A stretch of 7,468 nucleotides of DNA from Spirochaetaceae bacterium. GTDB taxonomy: Bacteria > Spirochaetota > Spirochaetia > Treponematales > Breznakiellaceae. The notes below the pieces were generated by a model, which saw only the letters and a program-made list of their open reading frames with translations, ran no database searches and was not told the DNA's origin. Every line of letters begins with the position of its first letter. Position 1 is the first letter of the stretch. Below are positions 7,182-7,468 of the stretch, piece after piece. The stretch lies in the NCBI GenBank assembly GCA_031255655.1, contig JAIRSB010000208.1, positions 1 through 7,468 of the forward strand, in the 5' to 3' direction. A program made the translations under genes and the position numbers.

Positions 7182-7210
7182 ACTATCGCGCTTTAGTATG
7201 ACTAGATAAA
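7182..7210 (-). promoter_or_regulatory. Weak candidate promoter for the Na/Pi gene
   Basis: On the minus strand TTTATC (7210-7205) and GATAGT (7187-7182) are 17 bases apart, matching three and four of six consensus positions. A better -35 (TTGAAA, 7227-7222) lies further up but has no good -10 at the right distance. This is the most plausible of several weak options. Confidence 0.22.
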
Positions 7211-7245
7211 GCAGACTGTCGTTTCAAAATCTCAGATTACAACAT

Positions 7246-7265
7246 CCCCTCGCAACGGCGAGGGG
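7246..7265. repeat. Perfect GC-rich hairpin, 8-bp stem and AACG loop
   Basis: CCCCTCGC (7246-7253) and GCGAGGGG (7258-7265) pair perfectly around AACG. No T run follows on either strand, so it is not a classical terminator. With the following CGACGGGTGTACCGCAATGACG it resembles dispersed extragenic palindromes seen in many genomes. It lies about 80 bases upstream of the Na/Pi start. Confidence 0.5.
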
Positions 7266-7296
7266 CGACGGGTGTACCGCAATGACGGCTGTCTTG

Positions 7297-7330
7297 AGAA
7301 ATGTCTCACAATTCGGAGAGATTTCTTTTT
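7297..7330 (+). terminator. Terminator-like hairpin with T run, plus strand
   Basis: AGAAATGTCTC (7297-7307) pairs with GAGAGATTTCT (7316-7326) with one mismatch around an eight-base loop, and five T follow (7326-7330). On the plus strand this has terminator form, but no plus-strand gene ends here. A competing small hairpin, TGAGA-AATG-TCTCA (7296-7309), uses the left arm. It could block transcription entering the element at 7351 from the left, or be part of a dispersed repeat. Confidence 0.35.
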
Positions 7331-7350
7331 AACGCTGGCAGTCTCACCGA

Positions 7351-7365
7351 GCAATTCTCATTTTC
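7351..7365 (+). repeat. Third copy of the terminal repeat core, left end of an element leaving the window
   Basis: AGCAATTCTCATTTT is identical to 121-135 and to the reverse complement of 256-270. By its orientation the element extends to the right. The base just outside is G rather than the C found at position 120. Confidence 0.75.
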
Positions 7366-7468
7366 ATTCCATGTCTTCATCGGCGGTGATAGAGACCATG
7401 AAATCCCGCCATGTTTCATGAAGGACATAGCGCAGGGCGGCTTGCATCTCGTAGAAAAACATATCACG
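7364..7468 (-). CDS. C-terminal fragment, candidate transposase of the repeat-bounded element
   Basis: The frame is open from the right edge and ends at TGA 7366-7364, giving 34 residues. It starts RDMFFYEMQAALRYVLHETW and ends RDFMVSITADEDME. The fragment is too short to show a catalytic motif and I do not recognise it by sequence. The transposase idea rests only on position: it lies inside the element bounded by the repeat at 7351-7365, and its stop overlaps that repeat. It could instead be a passenger gene or an ordinary chromosomal gene. Confidence 0.45.
   Translation of the reverse strand, partial: RDMFFYEMQAALRYVLHETWRDFMVSITADEDME

Larger units (their letters stand above)
7351..7468. 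mobile_element. End of a probable insertion sequence related to the left MITE
   Basis: The segment starts with the shared 15-bp terminal repeat and continues into a minus-strand reading frame whose stop codon overlaps the inner edge of the repeat. A transposase stop next to or inside the terminal repeat is a common insertion-sequence layout. The other end and most of the gene are outside the window, so family and length are unknown. Confidence 0.45.

Noticed and set aside
6293..7209. Plus-strand reading frames opposite the Na/Pi gene
   Set aside because: They mirror the codons of the conserved membrane repeats and show no independent coding signal.
120..7468. A composite transposon carrying the whole gene block between the two repeat-bearing elements
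   Set aside because: The four complete genes look like chromosomal core genes, and only one end of the right element is visible. The shared repeats show relatedness of the elements, not joint movement.
1..7468. tRNA, rRNA or CRISPR array
   Set aside because: No cloverleaf, ribosomal sequence or regularly spaced direct repeats were seen in the non-coding stretches.

Overview
The window reads as a piece of a roughly 50% GC bacterial chromosome with a conserved housekeeping and membrane gene core flanked by traces of mobile DNA. The gene content suggests a treponeme-like spirochaete, possibly from a gut. Three things point that way: a DUF4954 left-handed beta-helix protein with an N-terminal extension, a YifB with the N-terminal form NPFGYEG, and a Na/Pi-cotransporter fused to a PhoU-like domain. 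This is inference from remembered family resemblance. Bacteroidota also carry DUF4954 and cannot be excluded without a search.

Layout from left to right. Positions 3-152 hold the C-terminal end of an unrecognised protein whose last codons run into a 152-bp element (120-271). That element has perfect 16-bp terminal inverted repeats and no coding capacity, like a MITE. A strong extended -10 promoter (311-319) follows, and only about 9 bases later comes the GTG start of a plus-strand MFS permease (329-1537). The permease converges, with a 14-bp gap, on a minus-strand block. Read in its transcription direction this block is Na/Pi-cotransporter-PhoU protein (7164-5497), DUF4954 protein (5365-3224) and YifB/ComM-like AAA+ protein (3123-1552). 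The gap between the first two holds a run of 14 G and a terminator-like hairpin, so the block is probably not one simple operon.

The right edge (7165-7468) has a short upstream region with two strong hairpins. At 7351-7365 there is a third exact copy of the 15-bp core of the left element's terminal repeat. It is oriented so that the element extends right, out of the window. The minus-strand partial ORF that ends exactly inside this repeat (7364-7468) is therefore a candidate transposase tail, and its element is a candidate parent of the left MITE.

The complete genes do not form an obvious shared pathway. The permease imports an unknown small solute, the Na/Pi protein probably handles phosphate export or homeostasis, DUF4954 is of unknown function, and YifB is a DNA-processing AAA+ protein. 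I see no convincing new multi-gene system. The points most worth following are the shared terminal repeats, the poly-G tract, the near-leaderless permease start, and the uncharacterised DUF4954 protein.
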